DNA of 64,000 nucleotides from Alteromonas salexigens (GCF_025628895.1 NZ_JAOTJC010000012.1:1-64000); one strand, 5' to 3'. Counted from the first letter of the stretch, positions 1-10,073 are shown. Numbers and translations are program-made. Notes: generated by a model not told the origin, from the sequence alone.

Positions 1-40
1 CCACGGGTAGTGAAGGGACTGCCTCGTAAATACCCTAAAA

Positions 41-73
41 AGAAAAATGCCAGTCAGCTTAACTGACTGGCAT
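41..73 (-). terminator. Rho-independent terminator of the OB-fold protein gene
   Basis: An 11-bp perfect stem (47-57 pairs with 63-73, loop CTTAA) is followed on the minus strand by a T-run (41-47 on the plus strand is A-rich). It lies 50 bp past the stop of the minus-strand gene ending at 123. Confidence 0.85.
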
Positions 74-122
74 TGGGGCAGGGCGCCCGGCTTCGAGAGA
101 GTGATTGTGCAGCAAGTTAAAC

Positions 123-803
123 TTACGCGTTGTCTTCGCTGACATCATTGAGTCGGATAAGGGCTTCCGCCACTACCATAGACTCATTGTAGAAAGCGCT
201 CTCAATAGACGCATCAACTTTTACACGGTCGCCTTCCTGAATGTGCAGATAACCGTCATCGCTCAGAGGGTTGCCTGGCAGCTCACTCACATCCACATCA
301 ATTGTCACACCTGAGGTGGTTAACTGAATGGTCTCGCCATTCACACTGGAAACAGAACCAATCAGGGTCATATCATCCAGATCAGACGGCACCGTGGCTG
401 TGGCGATGAAACGATCTTTCAGCTCGTTATCAGTGGTTTCCGCGACGAAGGTAGTATTCCAGTCGTGAACGAATACGCTGGAGGCTTCCAGTGACGTATC
501 CAGGAACAGGTTCTCATCTACTTCGCCTGATACCGTGACTTTGTCGCCCACGTTAAACATCTGGGCATCTTCATCGTCGTCACCATCTTCAAACTCAACA
601 GTGAGTCGGTCATCACCGCTGCGCAGTACGAAAGAATCATCACCGACTTCTTTAATCTGGCCACTGACTGTCAGCCAGGTATTGTCTTCCCATTCTGACA
701 GATCCGATTTGTCTTTTAGCAGGTTACCGTCTGCGGCAACTGCCTGGGCTGAGAAAAGGGCTGCTGCAACTGCAGTTGAAAGCATAGTATTTACCGTTTT
801 CAT
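123..803 (-). CDS. Exported acidic protein with two OB-fold-like segments
   Basis: A 226-residue protein of unknown exact function. The start at 803 is chosen because AAGGAGGAAG lies just upstream and the product then begins with a typical signal peptide (MKTVNTML..., A-rich core, cleavage likely after AQAVA, residues about 1-22). The mature part has two similar beta-rich stretches, about 35-110 and 130-215, each with a V-x-G-x-V turn followed by a G-D-x-V strand (GDKVTVSG and GDRVKV). This resembles the BOF/OB-fold of YgiW-type periplasmic stress proteins, but that is inference. The protein is very rich in Asp and Glu, including a run of acidic residues near 95. It has its own terminator and looks monocistronic. 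Confidence 0.7.
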   Translation of the reverse strand: MKTVNTMLSTAVAAALFSAQAVAADGNLLKDKSDLSEWEDNTWLTVSGQIKEVGDDSFVLRSGDDRLTVEFEDGDDDEDAQMFNVGDKVTVSGEVDENLFLDTSLEASSVFVHDWNTTFVAETTDNELKDRFIATATVPSDLDDMTLIGSVSSVNGETIQLTTSGVTIDVDVSELPGNPLSDDGYLHIQEGDRVKVDASIESAFYNESMVVAEALIRLNDVSEDNA

Positions 804-968
804 AATCTTCCTCCTTTTTTCAAAACTCACTGTTACAGGTGCAACCACGATGCCAGTCAATGAAATCAGTAGCTTAGGTTGTTTGGGCAAGGATGAGAGG
901 GGGAGGGGCTTTGAAAATATTTTAGGCAAATTATGATATTTACAGTGTTCCATTGAGGCTTTACCGGC

Positions 969-2357
969 TTATTTAAGCACGGCATTGCCAGCATTCGGGG
1001 CTAAACGCAGACTATCAATAATGCTTACCAGCGCCAGCCCACCCATAAACAACATGGCAAGGTGGAAATGCATCAGGTCAGGCTGGGCATTGCTGCCACC
1101 GGCCAGATAGCTGGCCAGAGCCAGTGCCAGAGCGCCTACCGTGATCCCCAGGCCACGGTTCATCTGCATGAGTACCGCACTGAGCGTATTGGCATCGCGC
1201 ATCTGAGTGTGGGGGATGTCAGCAAAGTTGAGTGTATTAAGCACCGTCAGGTGAACAGACCGGTTCATTCCGGATATAAACAGGATAAGCCCCAGCAGCC
1301 AGGTGGGGGTGGCAGCTGTCACCAACCCGAGTGCCATGAAGCCAGCCGCAATGGCAACCGCGTTGACTATCAGGATCCGTTTAAAGCCAAACAGGTTCAT
1401 GATCCGGGTGGTCGCGGGCTTGATTGCCAGGTTACCGGCGAACAGCCATAGCAACATAGTGCCCGCTTCGACCGCTGTGTATCCCAGTCCAAGCTGTAAC
1501 ATCAGGGGGATCAGAAAGGGTGTGCTGGACATCGCAATACGGATCACTGAGCCACCTAATACCGTGACCCGGAAGGTTTTCTTTTGCATCGCCCTAAATG
1601 TAAGTAAAGGCGCAGGGGCGCCCAGCAGGTATTTTACCGCCAACACCAGTAGCAGTATGCCAGTGGCCACCAGCAGCCAGGGAGCAATGCGCGATGCGTT
1701 CATACTACTGAGTAATTCCAGCCCGGCCATCAGAGTACCAAAGCCGGCACCACACAACAGAAAACCCCGCCAGTCAAACGGCCCGGTGTCGACGCGGTAA
1801 TTTTTAAGCAACAGCAGGGCACCTGTCAGCGCAATCAGGCCGAGGGGGAGATTAATCAGGAATATCCATGGCCAGCCCCAATGGGTAGCTATCCACCCAC
1901 CCAGGACCGGGCCAAGCAAAGGTGCTCCCAGCGCCGGCCAGGTGAGAATGGCCACCGCCTTCACCAGCCTCTCTTTCGGCACATCCCGTAATACTACCAG
2001 CCTGCCCACGGGCACCATCATGGCGCCACCTATCCCCTGTAGCAGACGGGCAGCGGTAAAGCTGTAGACATTTTCGGCAAGGGCGCACAGTACTGAGGCC
2101 AGCATGAAGGTACACAGTGCTGCGATAAAGATGTGCCGGGCACCAAAGCGATCGGCCATATAACCACTAATCGGTATGAAGATGGTGACTGCCACTAAAT
2201 AGGAGGAAACGCCCACCGACAGATGCGCCGCGGGTACGCCGAAATCACGGGCAATAATTGGCAGGGCTGTGGTAATGATCGTGGCGTCGAGGATTTCGAT
2301 AAAAAGCGCGCCCGCTACCAGCAAAGCCACAGCGGTACGGCGATCTAATGAAAACAT
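969..2357 (-). CDS. MFS multidrug exporter, DHA2 type (MdtD-like)
   Basis: A 462-residue integral inner-membrane transporter of the major facilitator superfamily, predicted to export drugs in exchange for protons. It has about 14 hydrophobic segments, the DHA2 pattern. The first helix carries the usual E-I-L-D-A-T-I-I-T-T-A-L-P signature (residues 21-33), and the loop after helix 2 carries motif A (GYMADRFGARH, about 64-74). A motif-C-like GAPLLGPVLGGW lies near residue 143. The size and pattern match the MdtD/YegB branch. No membrane-fusion protein or outer-membrane partner gene adjoins it, so it may act alone. Substrate unknown. Confidence 0.88.
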   Translation of the reverse strand: MFSLDRRTAVALLVAGALFIEILDATIITTALPIIARDFGVPAAHLSVGVSSYLVAVTIFIPISGYMADRFGARHIFIAALCTFMLASVLCALAENVYSFTAARLLQGIGGAMMVPVGRLVVLRDVPKERLVKAVAILTWPALGAPLLGPVLGGWIATHWGWPWIFLINLPLGLIALTGALLLLKNYRVDTGPFDWRGFLLCGAGFGTLMAGLELLSSMNASRIAPWLLVATGILLLVLAVKYLLGAPAPLLTFRAMQKKTFRVTVLGGSVIRIAMSSTPFLIPLMLQLGLGYTAVEAGTMLLWLFAGNLAIKPATTRIMNLFGFKRILIVNAVAIAAGFMALGLVTAATPTWLLGLILFISGMNRSVHLTVLNTLNFADIPHTQMRDANTLSAVLMQMNRGLGITVGALALALASYLAGGSNAQPDLMHFHLAMLFMGGLALVSIIDSLRLAPNAGNAVLK

Positions 2358-2405
2358 GCGATTCCGTTATGATGTCAGAGATGACGTGTAAGCACGGACT
2401 TATCA

Positions 2406-2436
2406 GCTGAGTGCAGAGCGATGTTCTGCACTCAGC
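2406..2436. repeat. 12-bp perfect inverted repeat after dolP
   Basis: Positions 2406-2417 pair perfectly with 2425-2436 around a 7-nt loop. It lies between the dolP stop and the MFS gene start. No T-run follows on either strand, so it is either a weak terminator of the lpoA-dolP operon or an operator. Function not known. Confidence 0.5.
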
Positions 2437-2544
2437 GGGTCACTAATGGTACCACCGCCTCACAGTTCGGTTCAGCAAGGGTTTACGCAGGAGCTAAACG
2501 ATTTGGATCGAAACCGTCTTCTGTGACCGATATCGGCGCGGTAA

Positions 2545-3132
2545 TCAGATGATTTCGAACGCACGCACTACGCGCTCTACCCCACCTACATGCCGGGCTA
2601 TATCCACTGCGGCGGTCGCTTCCTGATTAGTAACCCGTCCCATCAAAAACACTTCTGCGTTCTGGACCACGACGCGAACCTGCATGGCGGGCACGCGCTC
2701 ATCGGCTACCAGCTTGGTTTTGACTTTGGAGGCCAGCCAGATATCTGTAGCTTGTTGCGAGGCACCAATGGGCTCGCCTACCCGTAGTTGGTTGTGCACT
2801 TTTTTGATGTGCTCAACCCGTTGGGCACCCTGAATGGCTTCATTCAGCAACGCCTGGCTGGGCACCTGACCGGTAATCAGCGCGACGCCGTTATAAACGT
2901 CAGCCCGCAAGTTCGCCTCCTTTTTCAACGCCTCGCTTTTAGACCACTGATAGGCAATGGCTCCTTCGGCGTTCTGGTCGTCAAGCTGAGTGCCCACCGT
3001 GCGTCTGTCGTTAGCGACTTTGGCCGCAGCCGCGCCGGCTCCAACCACAGCCACTGCACAGCCCTGCAACTGAGTAACGGTAAGCGATACTAACAGCACC
3101 GCCACCAGGTTAATTGATTTGATGTTTAGCAT
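2545..3132 (-). CDS. dolP: BON-domain outer-membrane lipoprotein DolP (YraP)
   Basis: A 195-residue lipoprotein with an N-terminal signal and lipobox L-Q-G-C (lipidation at Cys25), then a Gly/Ala-rich linker and two BON domains (about 53-118 and 127-195; signatures NGVALITGQV and NAEVFLMGRV). DolP of E. coli (191 aa) binds anionic phospholipid, gathers at division sites and supports outer-membrane integrity and BAM activity. It is the last gene of the lpoA-yraN-diaA-dolP run, 6 bp after the diaA stop, the same order as in Enterobacteria. A start at 3132 has an AAGG ribosome site. Confidence 0.92.
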   Translation of the reverse strand: MLNIKSINLVAVLLVSLTVTQLQGCAVAVVGAGAAAAKVANDRRTVGTQLDDQNAEGAIAYQWSKSEALKKEANLRADVYNGVALITGQVPSQALLNEAIQGAQRVEHIKKVHNQLRVGEPIGASQQATDIWLASKVKTKLVADERVPAMQVRVVVQNAEVFLMGRVTNQEATAAVDIARHVGGVERVVRAFEII

Positions 3133-3138
3133 AAGACC

Positions 3139-4106
<968 letters not shown>

Positions 4107-4141
4107 GGCTCTCTCCCTGATACCTGTGCATCCTGCCGGTA

Positions 4142-6067
4142 TTAGTCGCTTTGCTTTAGCAGGATCACCCGCTCATTGTCTATCTTCGCCTGTGGCAGGC
4201 GGCGTTCAATTTGGTGGTCTGCGTTCATCCGTAGTGTGCCGGTAAGACCCTCTATTTCTACCTGGGTTAACAGGCCCATTGCCGGCAACGATGGCAGCAG
4301 GTTATAGGCGTCCACACCAAAGGCAAACAGTCTGTCCAGCTGCGTGCTGCGATGTGGCCATAATTGTTCAGTTTCAGCTTTTACATCCTGCCACGGGTGT
4401 TCAGGCATCATCCACGGCATATCCAGGAACCGCACGTTTTGCAGGTCACGCCACTGATTTTTGCCACTGTCATACTCCATCGAGCGAGAAGTGGCATACA
4501 CCGGGACCACTTTGCCATCGAACGGACTCAGACTGGCTTCTACCATGGGGTTCAACAGTTCGGTCTGTTCCGGTGACGCAAATACCACGATAGCGTCGAT
4601 GTCGCCACGGCTACGGGGCACGTTGTACAGCTCTTCGTTTACCATGTAGCGAATCTGATTTATACGATCCTTGCTTTGCTCCACGTCCAGCGCACGGGTA
4701 ATGCCTTCCCGCAGCGAGTCATTATCGGTGTAACTGACAGAGGTTAATTGTATTTCCTCATCACCCTGTTGATGTCGGGTGAGGGTTTGCCAGCGGACCT
4801 CAAAGGCCTCATTCATGCGCTGGTAGATACTGGAGTCTGCGGCAACCACTATGGGCGCCCGGTACCCTTTATGAAAGATCTTCTCGGCGAGCTGATAGGC
4901 TTCGTCTTCTGGGGCCAGAGCAAAAAAGCCCGGCTCGGCAGTTATGGCCATTTCCTGTGGCGCTTGTGAAGTCAGTGGCGAAGGCTCAGCAGGGATCTCG
5001 TCAGCCCGGTTGAGTGCCAGCATATTGACATAGGGCGGTAGCAGGGGCACCAGTTGTTCAATGGTTTCTTTCAGCAACGGACCGATAATCCAGCGATGCT
5101 GACCGATGGCGTCCCGCAGAGCCTGAGGGGACTTACCCACGGTATCGACAAACTCCAGCTCGGGTAATGGCTGCTCATTATTGGTCTGGTTAAGTGCCCG
5201 GTAATAAGCGGATAAAATGCCTTCTTTAATGGCCATGCCGGTGGTCTCCAGCCTGCCGCTTAAGGGCAGCATCACCAGAATCTCGGTGATGTTCGGACTA
5301 CTCAGCCCGGTAGCGGCAGCCACTTCTTCGGGCCAGTACGTGACCAGCCTGTGGCCCCGGTAGACCTGTTTGAACTGGGCCGTCGCCTCAGCCAGTTCCT
5401 GCGTGTTCAAGCCATGGTTTGCCAGCAGCGACCGTAACGCGAAATAAGGGCGCAGCGCGGGAAAGCGTTGTTCAGCATCCTGCGGCAGCGGGCTGACACT
5501 GTTTACCCATTGCCATACCTGTTGGGTATGGGCGTCTGAAGGCGGCATGGCCTGCTCATAACTGTTGGCTGCGGCCAGCAAATCGCCCTGTCGCAGATAC
5601 AGTTGCGTGAGCAAATCTAACTGACCATAGCGTAAGGCATCATCGTCAGCCGGCGTGGATAATAAGGCCAGCATTTCCTCAGGGTAGTGCTCGCTGGCCT
5701 CGGCAAAGGCCAGCGCGGTCAGCACATCGGCACGAGCCTGTAACCGGGGATCCAGCTCTTGCTGTTGTAGTGATAGCAGAATATTACGGGCTGTGCCGGT
5801 GTCATCTGATTCCAGCGCCAACTGTGCTGCCTGCAGCAGCAGGGTATCCCGTTGTAGTTGATCCCTGGACGTTTGCCATATCGAGCGAGCTTCAGCCAGT
5901 AAGCTGGCCGGGCTGGCGTCGGCGTCAACGGTCGTGGAGGGCAGGGTGTTGACCTGACTTGGAGAGGCGCTTCGCTGCGATGGGGGTGCACTGCACGCGC
6001 TTATCAGCAGCAGTGTGCTTATACCCGCACCGAGGAGCTTACAGTGTTGCGATAAAACGTCACGCAC
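4142..6067 (-). CDS. lpoA: Penicillin-binding protein activator LpoA
   Basis: A 641-residue outer-membrane lipoprotein, lipidated at Cys25 (LLISAC). LpoA reaches through the periplasm and stimulates the peptidoglycan synthase PBP1A. The N-terminal half (about 40-260) is an Ala/Leu/Gln-rich TPR-like helical region. The C-terminal half (about 265-635) is a periplasmic-binding-protein-like fold starting at NITEILVMLPLSGRLETTGMAI. Length is close to that of E. coli LpoA (678 aa). The GTG start at 6067 has AAGGA 8 nt upstream. It is the first gene of the lpoA-yraN-diaA-dolP operon and divergent from rsmI. Confidence 0.9.
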   Translation of the reverse strand: MRDVLSQHCKLLGAGISTLLLISACSAPPSQRSASPSQVNTLPSTTVDADASPASLLAEARSIWQTSRDQLQRDTLLLQAAQLALESDDTGTARNILLSLQQQELDPRLQARADVLTALAFAEASEHYPEEMLALLSTPADDDALRYGQLDLLTQLYLRQGDLLAAANSYEQAMPPSDAHTQQVWQWVNSVSPLPQDAEQRFPALRPYFALRSLLANHGLNTQELAEATAQFKQVYRGHRLVTYWPEEVAAATGLSSPNITEILVMLPLSGRLETTGMAIKEGILSAYYRALNQTNNEQPLPELEFVDTVGKSPQALRDAIGQHRWIIGPLLKETIEQLVPLLPPYVNMLALNRADEIPAEPSPLTSQAPQEMAITAEPGFFALAPEDEAYQLAEKIFHKGYRAPIVVAADSSIYQRMNEAFEVRWQTLTRHQQGDEEIQLTSVSYTDNDSLREGITRALDVEQSKDRINQIRYMVNEELYNVPRSRGDIDAIVVFASPEQTELLNPMVEASLSPFDGKVVPVYATSRSMEYDSGKNQWRDLQNVRFLDMPWMMPEHPWQDVKAETEQLWPHRSTQLDRLFAFGVDAYNLLPSLPAMGLLTQVEIEGLTGTLRMNADHQIERRLPQAKIDNERVILLKQSD

Positions 6068-6199
6068 GTCCGGATCCTTCTTTGTGAGTTCGTAGCCAAG
6101 TTTATCTGAACACGCGGGAAAATCTATGGCCTGACCGATAAACTGTGCTTTTGGCGTGATACACTTTGCGCATTCGTGTTAAACACAGCGTTACTTACT

Positions 6200-7048
6200 A
6201 TGTCTGAGCCGGCTACGCTTTATATTGTTCCCACACCCATAGGTAATCTTGATGACATTTCTGCCCGCGCATTGGCTACGTTGAGCCAGGTCGCGTGGAT
6301 CGCAGCGGAAGATACCCGCCACAGTGCAAGGTTACTGCAGCATTTTGGCATTAACACACGCACGCTGAGTCTGCATGAACATAATGAAGATAAGCGTACT
6401 GCCATGTTATGCAGTCGTCTGCACGGGGGCGAAGAGGTCGCCTTGATCAGTGACGCCGGTACCCCGCTTATCAGCGATCCGGGGTTTGTCTTAGTCCGTC
6501 GTTGCCGCGAGGAAGGAATTCCGGTGGTGGCGTTACCCGGCCCCTGTGCGGCAATTACTGCCCTGAGTGCGTCCGGACTGCCCACTGACCGCTTTCTGTT
6601 TGATGGGTTTCTGCCGGTAAAAATGCAGGCGCGCAGTGCCGCGCTAGAGGTTATCCGGGAGCGGACTTTTACCAGCGTTTTTTACGAAGCCCCCCGGCGT
6701 ATACTCGATACGGTGAAGGCCATGGATGAGCACTTCGCCGATCGCCACATCGTCATTGCCAAAGAAATATCTAAAGCTTTTGAGACCTACGTCAGCGGTA
6801 CGCCGGCTGAAGTGGTGGAATGGCTGCAGGCAGATACGGTGCATCAGAAGGGAGAGTTCGTGGTAATGGTCGCTCCGGCGCCGGCACCGGATGAGGAGCT
6901 GCCTCCGGAAGCATTATCCCTGCTGAAGTCGCTGTCTGCCCATCTGCCTTTGAAAAAGGCGGCCGCCGTCGTGGCTGACCACTACGCCCTGAAGAAAAAC
7001 GCGCTCTACCAGGCGGGACTGGATGCAAAACAGGCCAGTGAAGATTAA
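6200..7048 (+). CDS. rsmI: 16S rRNA 2'-O-ribose C1402 methyltransferase RsmI
   Basis: A 282-residue SAM-dependent methylase of the tetrapyrrole-methylase fold that modifies C1402 in the ribosomal P site together with RsmH. Motifs: LYIVPTPIGNLDDIS near the N-terminus, AAEDTRHS, ALISDAGTPLISDPG, and LPGPCAAITALSASGLP. I chose the ATG at 6200 over the in-frame GTG at 6176 because the family begins only a few residues before LYIVPTPIGNL. It is divergent from lpoA, the usual arrangement. Confidence 0.93.
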   Translation: MSEPATLYIVPTPIGNLDDISARALATLSQVAWIAAEDTRHSARLLQHFGINTRTLSLHEHNEDKRTAMLCSRLHGGEEVALISDAGTPLISDPGFVLVRRCREEGIPVVALPGPCAAITALSASGLPTDRFLFDGFLPVKMQARSAALEVIRERTFTSVFYEAPRRILDTVKAMDEHFADRHIVIAKEISKAFETYVSGTPAEVVEWLQADTVHQKGEFVVMVAPAPAPDEELPPEALSLLKSLSAHLPLKKAAAVVADHYALKKNALYQAGLDAKQASED

Positions 7049-7098
7049 TTAGCATGCCCTCAGGGATTAATTGCACTTTGCTGGCTCGGTGCTGTGCG

Positions 7099-7119
7099 CT
7101 GTTACCGGCCGGGTAACAG
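7099..7119 (+). other. Stem-loop after rsmI
   Basis: An 8-bp perfect stem (7099-7106 with 7112-7119, loop GGCCG) sits 50 bp after the rsmI stop. There is no T-run after it, so termination is only possible, not shown. Confidence 0.35.
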
Positions 7120-7180
7120 GTGATCTGGTGCGGCGGGAATTGACTATTCATTGACAAAGCCGTTAACGGAGACAACGCAA

Positions 7181-7447
7181 ATGAATCAGCATGAATTACG
7201 CATTGAAATGAACGACGGTAAATGGATGGTAGACATATTTACCGACAAGAATGATGACGGGGTGTTTGACCTCATCAGCCCAAATACCAGCACCGAAGTA
7301 GCCCTGGCCGAAGAACACATGTACGGGTTTCGGTATAACCTGAGCGCCCCCGCCAATACCGGATTTAAAATTTTCCTGGACGATAAAGTCATCGCGGAAG
7401 GCGAAGTGGATGATTCCGGTATGCTTACCGGTCGGGGCGTGCTGTAG
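7181..7447 (+). CDS. Small acidic protein of unknown function
   Basis: An 88-residue cytoplasmic protein that I do not recognise. I start it at the ATG at 7181, which has AACGGAGA 8-15 nt upstream; the longer GTG/TTG-type start at 7151 has no ribosome site. It is rich in Asp and Glu, has no signal or membrane segment, and contains DKNDDGVFD (about residues 23-31), which resembles a single calcium-binding EF-hand/dockerin loop (D-x-N-D-D-G-x-x-D). The rest is predicted beta-strand. It is followed at once by a strong terminator. Confidence 0.7.
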   Translation: MNQHELRIEMNDGKWMVDIFTDKNDDGVFDLISPNTSTEVALAEEHMYGFRYNLSAPANTGFKIFLDDKVIAEGEVDDSGMLTGRGVL

Positions 7448-7483
7448 ACGCATTCAGTGCTGACCAGAGTTGGTTTAGATCAA

Positions 7484-7516
7484 TAAAAAAACGCTGCCAT
7501 CTGGCAGCGTTTTTTA
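7484..7516. terminator. Bidirectional rho-independent terminator
   Basis: An A6-CGCTGCCA / TGGCAGCG-T6 hairpin lies between the convergent 7181-7447 gene and nspC. Runs of A before and T after allow termination from both sides. Confidence 0.9.
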
Positions 7517-7543
7517 TTCGGCAATGACGCGAGACACGCGTGA

Positions 7544-8680
7544 TTACGACAGTCTTGCTTTAAAATCGTCGTAGTCAAACTGCCTGACCACATCCAGCTC
7601 GCCATTTTGTCGTAAAATAGCGATGGCCGGATGCTGTACACCATTGAAGAACGTGGTCTTGACCATGGTGTAATGCATCATGTCTTCAAACTGCAGCCTG
7701 TCCCCGGGTTGCAGCGGCGCAGCAAAGGAGTAAGTGTCGATGACGTCACCCGCCAGGCAGGAATTGCCGCCCAGTTTGACGTCATGAGCCTGCTCTCCGG
7801 GCATCCCAGCGTGGCGTACTGCCGGCCGGTAAGGCATTTCCAGTACGTCAGGCATGTGGGCCGTGGCGGAGATATCGAGGATCGCAATAGGTCCGTCGTT
7901 ATCCACTACATCAACCACTTCGGCGATAAGCGGGCCGGTCTGCCATGCCACCGCCGAGCCCGGCTCCAGGATCACATCCAGATGGGGATAGCGTGCTTTA
8001 AACCCACTGAGAGTCTGAATCAGGTGCTCAACGTCATAACCTTCGCTGGTCATCAGGTGCCCGCCACCCAGATTTAGCCATTTCAGTTCGTTCAGCCAGT
8101 CGCCGAACTTCTCTTCGATAGCTTGTAGCGTGCGCGCAGTGGCATACGAGTCGCACTCACATAAATTGTGACAGTGAAAACCCTCAATACCAGTGAGGTC
8201 GATACCGGCCAGTTCACTGGCCCGAACGCCCAGCCGTGAGCCGGGTGCTGCCGGGTCGTAAAGGGGGGTATTGGCTTCCTGGTGTTCAGGGTTTATACGC
8301 AGCCCCAGTGACACCCCGGGAAGCGCATCACGGTGGCGTTGCCACTGCGTGAGGCTGTTGAACGACAGGTGATGCACGATGGGCTTAAGCGCCGCGATTT
8401 CGCTGTCTTTATAAGCGGGGGCATAGGCATGCACCTCTTTGCCCATTTCCGCGGCCAGCCTGGCCTCCCAGACTGAACTGGCTGTGGCGCCGTGCAGGTA
8501 AGGTTTAATGATGTCGAAGGCCGACCACATTGAAAACCCTTTCAGTGCCAGAATAATTCTGGCACCAGACTGCGCCTGGACGCGCTTCATCAGTTCAAGG
8601 TTACGGATTAACTTTTCTTCTTCCAGTACATAACAGGGAGAAGGAATATCCTGACGCTGCGTTAAATCGGTCAAGCGCAA
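7544..8680 (-). CDS. nspC: Carboxynorspermidine/carboxyspermidine decarboxylase
   Basis: A 378-residue PLP enzyme of the alanine-racemase-fold (group IV) decarboxylases. It removes the carboxyl from carboxynorspermidine or carboxyspermidine, the last step of the alternative polyamine route. The PLP lysine is Lys47 in ILALKGFSMW; the C-terminal half has EGFHCHNLCECD, LNLGGGHL (phosphate loop) and NSCLAGDV with the catalytic cysteine. Length fits NspC of Vibrio (377 aa). It is 9 bp downstream of the dehydrogenase gene that makes its substrate, in one operon. Confidence 0.93.
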   Translation of the reverse strand: MRLTDLTQRQDIPSPCYVLEEEKLIRNLELMKRVQAQSGARIILALKGFSMWSAFDIIKPYLHGATASSVWEARLAAEMGKEVHAYAPAYKDSEIAALKPIVHHLSFNSLTQWQRHRDALPGVSLGLRINPEHQEANTPLYDPAAPGSRLGVRASELAGIDLTGIEGFHCHNLCECDSYATARTLQAIEEKFGDWLNELKWLNLGGGHLMTSEGYDVEHLIQTLSGFKARYPHLDVILEPGSAVAWQTGPLIAEVVDVVDNDGPIAILDISATAHMPDVLEMPYRPAVRHAGMPGEQAHDVKLGGNSCLAGDVIDTYSFAAPLQPGDRLQFEDMMHYTMVKTTFFNGVQHPAIAILRQNGELDVVRQFDYDDFKARLS

Positions 8681-8689
8681 GTCTCCGGG

Positions 8690-9892
8690 TTATTTAGTAA
8701 ACGGACTGCTGTCGCATTCCAGAACGTGCCATGGCAGGCCGTGTTGGTTCAGCTGCTCGAGGAACGGGTCAGGATCAAATTGCTCCATGTTCCATACCCC
8801 TGGCTTGTTCCAAGTGCCATTAAGCATCAGCATTGCACCAATCATAGCAGGGACACCGGTGGTGTATGATACTGCCTGCGCGCCTACTTCTTCGTTCGTC
8901 TTGGCATGGTCACAGTTGTTGTAAACAAAGATGGTTTTCTCTTTGCCATCCTTAATGCCGGTAATGTAGGTACCGATACACGTCATGCCGGTATAGCCTT
9001 CAGCCAGTGAGCCCGGGTTAGGCAGTACCGCTTTCAAAAACTCCAGCGGGACAATTTTCTGGCCCTGGAATTCAACCGGCTCGATGCTGGTCATGCCAAT
9101 GCCTTCCAGTACCCGCAGGTGATTCAGATAAGCATCTCCGAACGTCATCCAGAAACGGGCGCGCTTCAGACTGGGGTAATGCTTAACAATGGACTCGAGT
9201 TCTTCATGGAACATAAGGTAAGAGGGACGTACACCAATATTCTGATAGTCCAAATCTTCACGCACGCTCAGTGGATCGGTTTCTTTCCACTCACCGTTTT
9301 CAAAGTATTTACCGCGCTGGGTAATTTCGCGGATGTTAATTTCCGGATTGAAGTTGGTCGCAAAGGCCTGACCATGATCGCCACCGTTGCAGTCAACGAT
9401 GTCCAGATAGTGGATTTCATCGAAGTGGTGTTTAGCAGCGTAGGCGGTAAACACATTGGTCACGCCCGGATCGAAGCCGCTGCCCAGCAGCGCCATGATA
9501 CCCGCCTTCTGGAATTTTTCCTGATACGCCCACTGCCATGAATATTCAAATTTGGCTTCGTCTTTCGGCTCGTAGTTGGCGGTATCCAGGTAATGGGTCT
9601 TGGTCGCCAGACAGGCATCCATAATGGGCAAATCCTGGTAGGGTAATGCTAGGTTAATGACCAAATCGGGTTTCACGTTATTAATTAAATCTTCAACCGC
9701 CTTGGCATCGTCGGCATCTACGGCGAATACTTCTTTAACCCGATCCTTACCGACTTCTTCCTGCAACGCTTCACACTTAGAGACGGTGCGGCTGGCCAGG
9801 TAAATCTCGTCAAAATACTCCGGCAGACGAGCACATTTTTTAACGGTTACCGCGGCAACACCGCCGGCACCAATAATTAATACGCGAGACAT
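8690..9892 (-). CDS. Carboxynorspermidine dehydrogenase (saccharopine dehydrogenase-like)
   Basis: A 400-residue NADPH-dependent enzyme that joins aspartate beta-semialdehyde to putrescine or diaminopropane, forming carboxy(nor)spermidine. The N-terminal Rossmann motif is VLIIGAGGVAAVTVKKCA (about 4-21). The central region has the saccharopine dehydrogenase signatures LLGSGFDPGVTNVF and the segment DCNGGDHGQAFATNFNPE. I start at 9892 (MSRVLIIG), with GGGA about 9 nt upstream, not at 9907. Together with nspC it forms the polyamine operon. Whether spermidine or norspermidine is made cannot be told here, since no diaminobutyrate aminotransferase/decarboxylase gene is in view. Confidence 0.92.
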   Translation of the reverse strand: MSRVLIIGAGGVAAVTVKKCARLPEYFDEIYLASRTVSKCEALQEEVGKDRVKEVFAVDADDAKAVEDLINNVKPDLVINLALPYQDLPIMDACLATKTHYLDTANYEPKDEAKFEYSWQWAYQEKFQKAGIMALLGSGFDPGVTNVFTAYAAKHHFDEIHYLDIVDCNGGDHGQAFATNFNPEINIREITQRGKYFENGEWKETDPLSVREDLDYQNIGVRPSYLMFHEELESIVKHYPSLKRARFWMTFGDAYLNHLRVLEGIGMTSIEPVEFQGQKIVPLEFLKAVLPNPGSLAEGYTGMTCIGTYITGIKDGKEKTIFVYNNCDHAKTNEEVGAQAVSYTTGVPAMIGAMLMLNGTWNKPGVWNMEQFDPDPFLEQLNQHGLPWHVLECDSSPFTK

Positions 9893-9981
9893 ATCAATGA
9901 TTCCCATTTGAGCTTATAAATTTGCGCTGAATGCTAGCAGACAACGCCGAATTGGCAAGCAAAGAGTGTTGCTGCCAAAGC

Positions 9982-10010
9982 AAAAAAAGGTGAGCCATTT
10001 CGGGCTCACC
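9982..10010 (-). terminator. Rho-independent terminator of the 10074-10523 gene
   Basis: An 8-bp stem (9989-9996 with 10003-10010) is followed on the minus strand by seven T (9982-9988 on the plus strand is A7). It lies 64 bp past the stop of the minus-strand gene at 10074 and upstream of the polyamine operon. Confidence 0.88.
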
Positions 10011-10073
10011 CTGAGGTGTTTTTGTTATCCGCGTCCCTTTGTGAAACGACGTAAAGGCACTGCCTTTGGCACG

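Noticed and set aside
6152-6170. A TTGGCG...TTTGC stretch resembling a sigma-54 site before rsmI
   Set aside because: Spacing between GG and GC is 3 bp too long for sigma-54.
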